Source: JBDSTZ01 sp039927975 | GTDB lineage: Bacteria > Pseudomonadota > Gammaproteobacteria > Burkholderiales > Burkholderiaceae_D | NCBI GenBank assembly: GCA_039927975.1 | Contig: JBDSTZ010000599.1 | Location: 1 to 6,057, forward strand | Direction of reading: 5' to 3' | Length of the DNA stretch: 6,057 bases | In this document: positions 5,858 to 6,057 of the stretch, piece after piece | Layout of the letters: the number at the start of each line of letters is the position of its first letter | Position numbering within the stretch: the first letter of the stretch is position 1 | Made by a program: the position numbers and the translations under genes | The notes under the pieces: generated by a model | Seen by the model: only the letters and a program-made list of their open reading frames with translations | The model's database searches: none | What the model was told of the DNA's origin: nothing

Positions 5858-6057
5858 ATGCGCGAAAAACCAGGTGGCAAGCCGCTTCCCGTCCGCCGTG
5901 CGCCGCCCGGCTTCGTCCAGGTGCGCGGTGCGCGCGAACACAATCTCAAGAACGTCACGCTCGACATTCCGCGCGACGCGCTGGTAGTGTTCACCGGCGT
6001 CTCCGGCTCCGGCAAATCCTCGCTCGCCTTCGGCACCCTGTACGCCGAGGCCCAGCG
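5858..6057 (+). CDS. UvrA-family ABC ATPase, probably class 2 (UvrA2-like), 5' part only
   Basis: The first 66 codons of a UvrA protein are visible; the gene runs off the window. [19 protein letters not shown] (about 22-40) is the standard UvrA start and is followed by the Walker A motif GVSGSGKSS (47-55) and [11 protein letters not shown]. UvrA is the damage-sensing ATPase of nucleotide excision repair. E. coli-type UvrA1 reads [20 protein letters not shown]. The Gly for Asp and Ala for Gly changes, plus an N-terminal extension of about 18 residues, fit the UvrA2 class. UvrA2 proteins lack the UvrB-binding region and are linked to tolerance of DNA-binding drugs. The class call needs the missing C-terminal part; the UvrA-family call is safe. 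The gene sits 112 nt after the fusion gene with its own candidate promoter, so it is probably a separate unit. Confidence 0.9.
   Translation, partial: [66 protein letters not shown]

Noticed and set aside
4982..5941. A 319-codon minus-strand frame crossing the intergenic gap
   Set aside because: The product is extremely Arg/Pro-rich and crosses both a clear gene end and a clear gene start on the other strand.

Overview
The window is GC-rich, roughly two thirds G+C by eye, with strong G/C third-position bias. All genes lie on the plus strand. The codon use and the type of Ig-repeat protein suggest a betaproteobacterium of the Oxalobacteraceae kind (Massilia, Duganella or Janthinobacterium-like). 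That placement is an inference from the look of the proteins, not from a search.

Layout: (1) Positions 1-2284 hold the C-terminal 760 codons of a large, cysteine-free, Ig-repeat surface or secreted protein whose start lies upstream of the window. (2) After 12 nt comes a 444-aa single-pass membrane-fusion (HlyD-like) protein with an unusual ~178-aa cytoplasmic N-terminal domain that looks GAF-like (2297-3631). (3) After 2 nt comes a 703-aa fusion protein (3634-5745). It joins a PqqD-like N-terminal domain, a multi-pass M50/site-2-protease core (HELGH at residues 198-202, Asp300 as likely third zinc ligand) and a C-terminal HlyD-like periplasmic adaptor. (4) A 112-nt gap holds a plausible sigma70-type promoter. 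(5) From 5858 to the end runs the start of a UvrA-family ATPase, probably the class 2 (UvrA2-like) paralog.

The first three genes are tightly packed and almost certainly form one operon. The most interesting reading is that the two adaptor-type proteins are a dedicated export, processing or anchoring machine for the Ig-repeat protein encoded just upstream. Both adaptors share the same order (inner-membrane helix, lipoyl half, coiled-coil hairpin, lipoyl half, barrel) and have alignable C-termini ending in an aromatic amphipathic tail, which suggests they assemble together. No ABC-transporter ATPase of the usual type I secretion kind is present in the window, and the substrate shows no RTX repeats. 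Whether an ATPase or outer-membrane channel lies upstream cannot be seen here. The UvrA-like gene looks like an unrelated neighbour.
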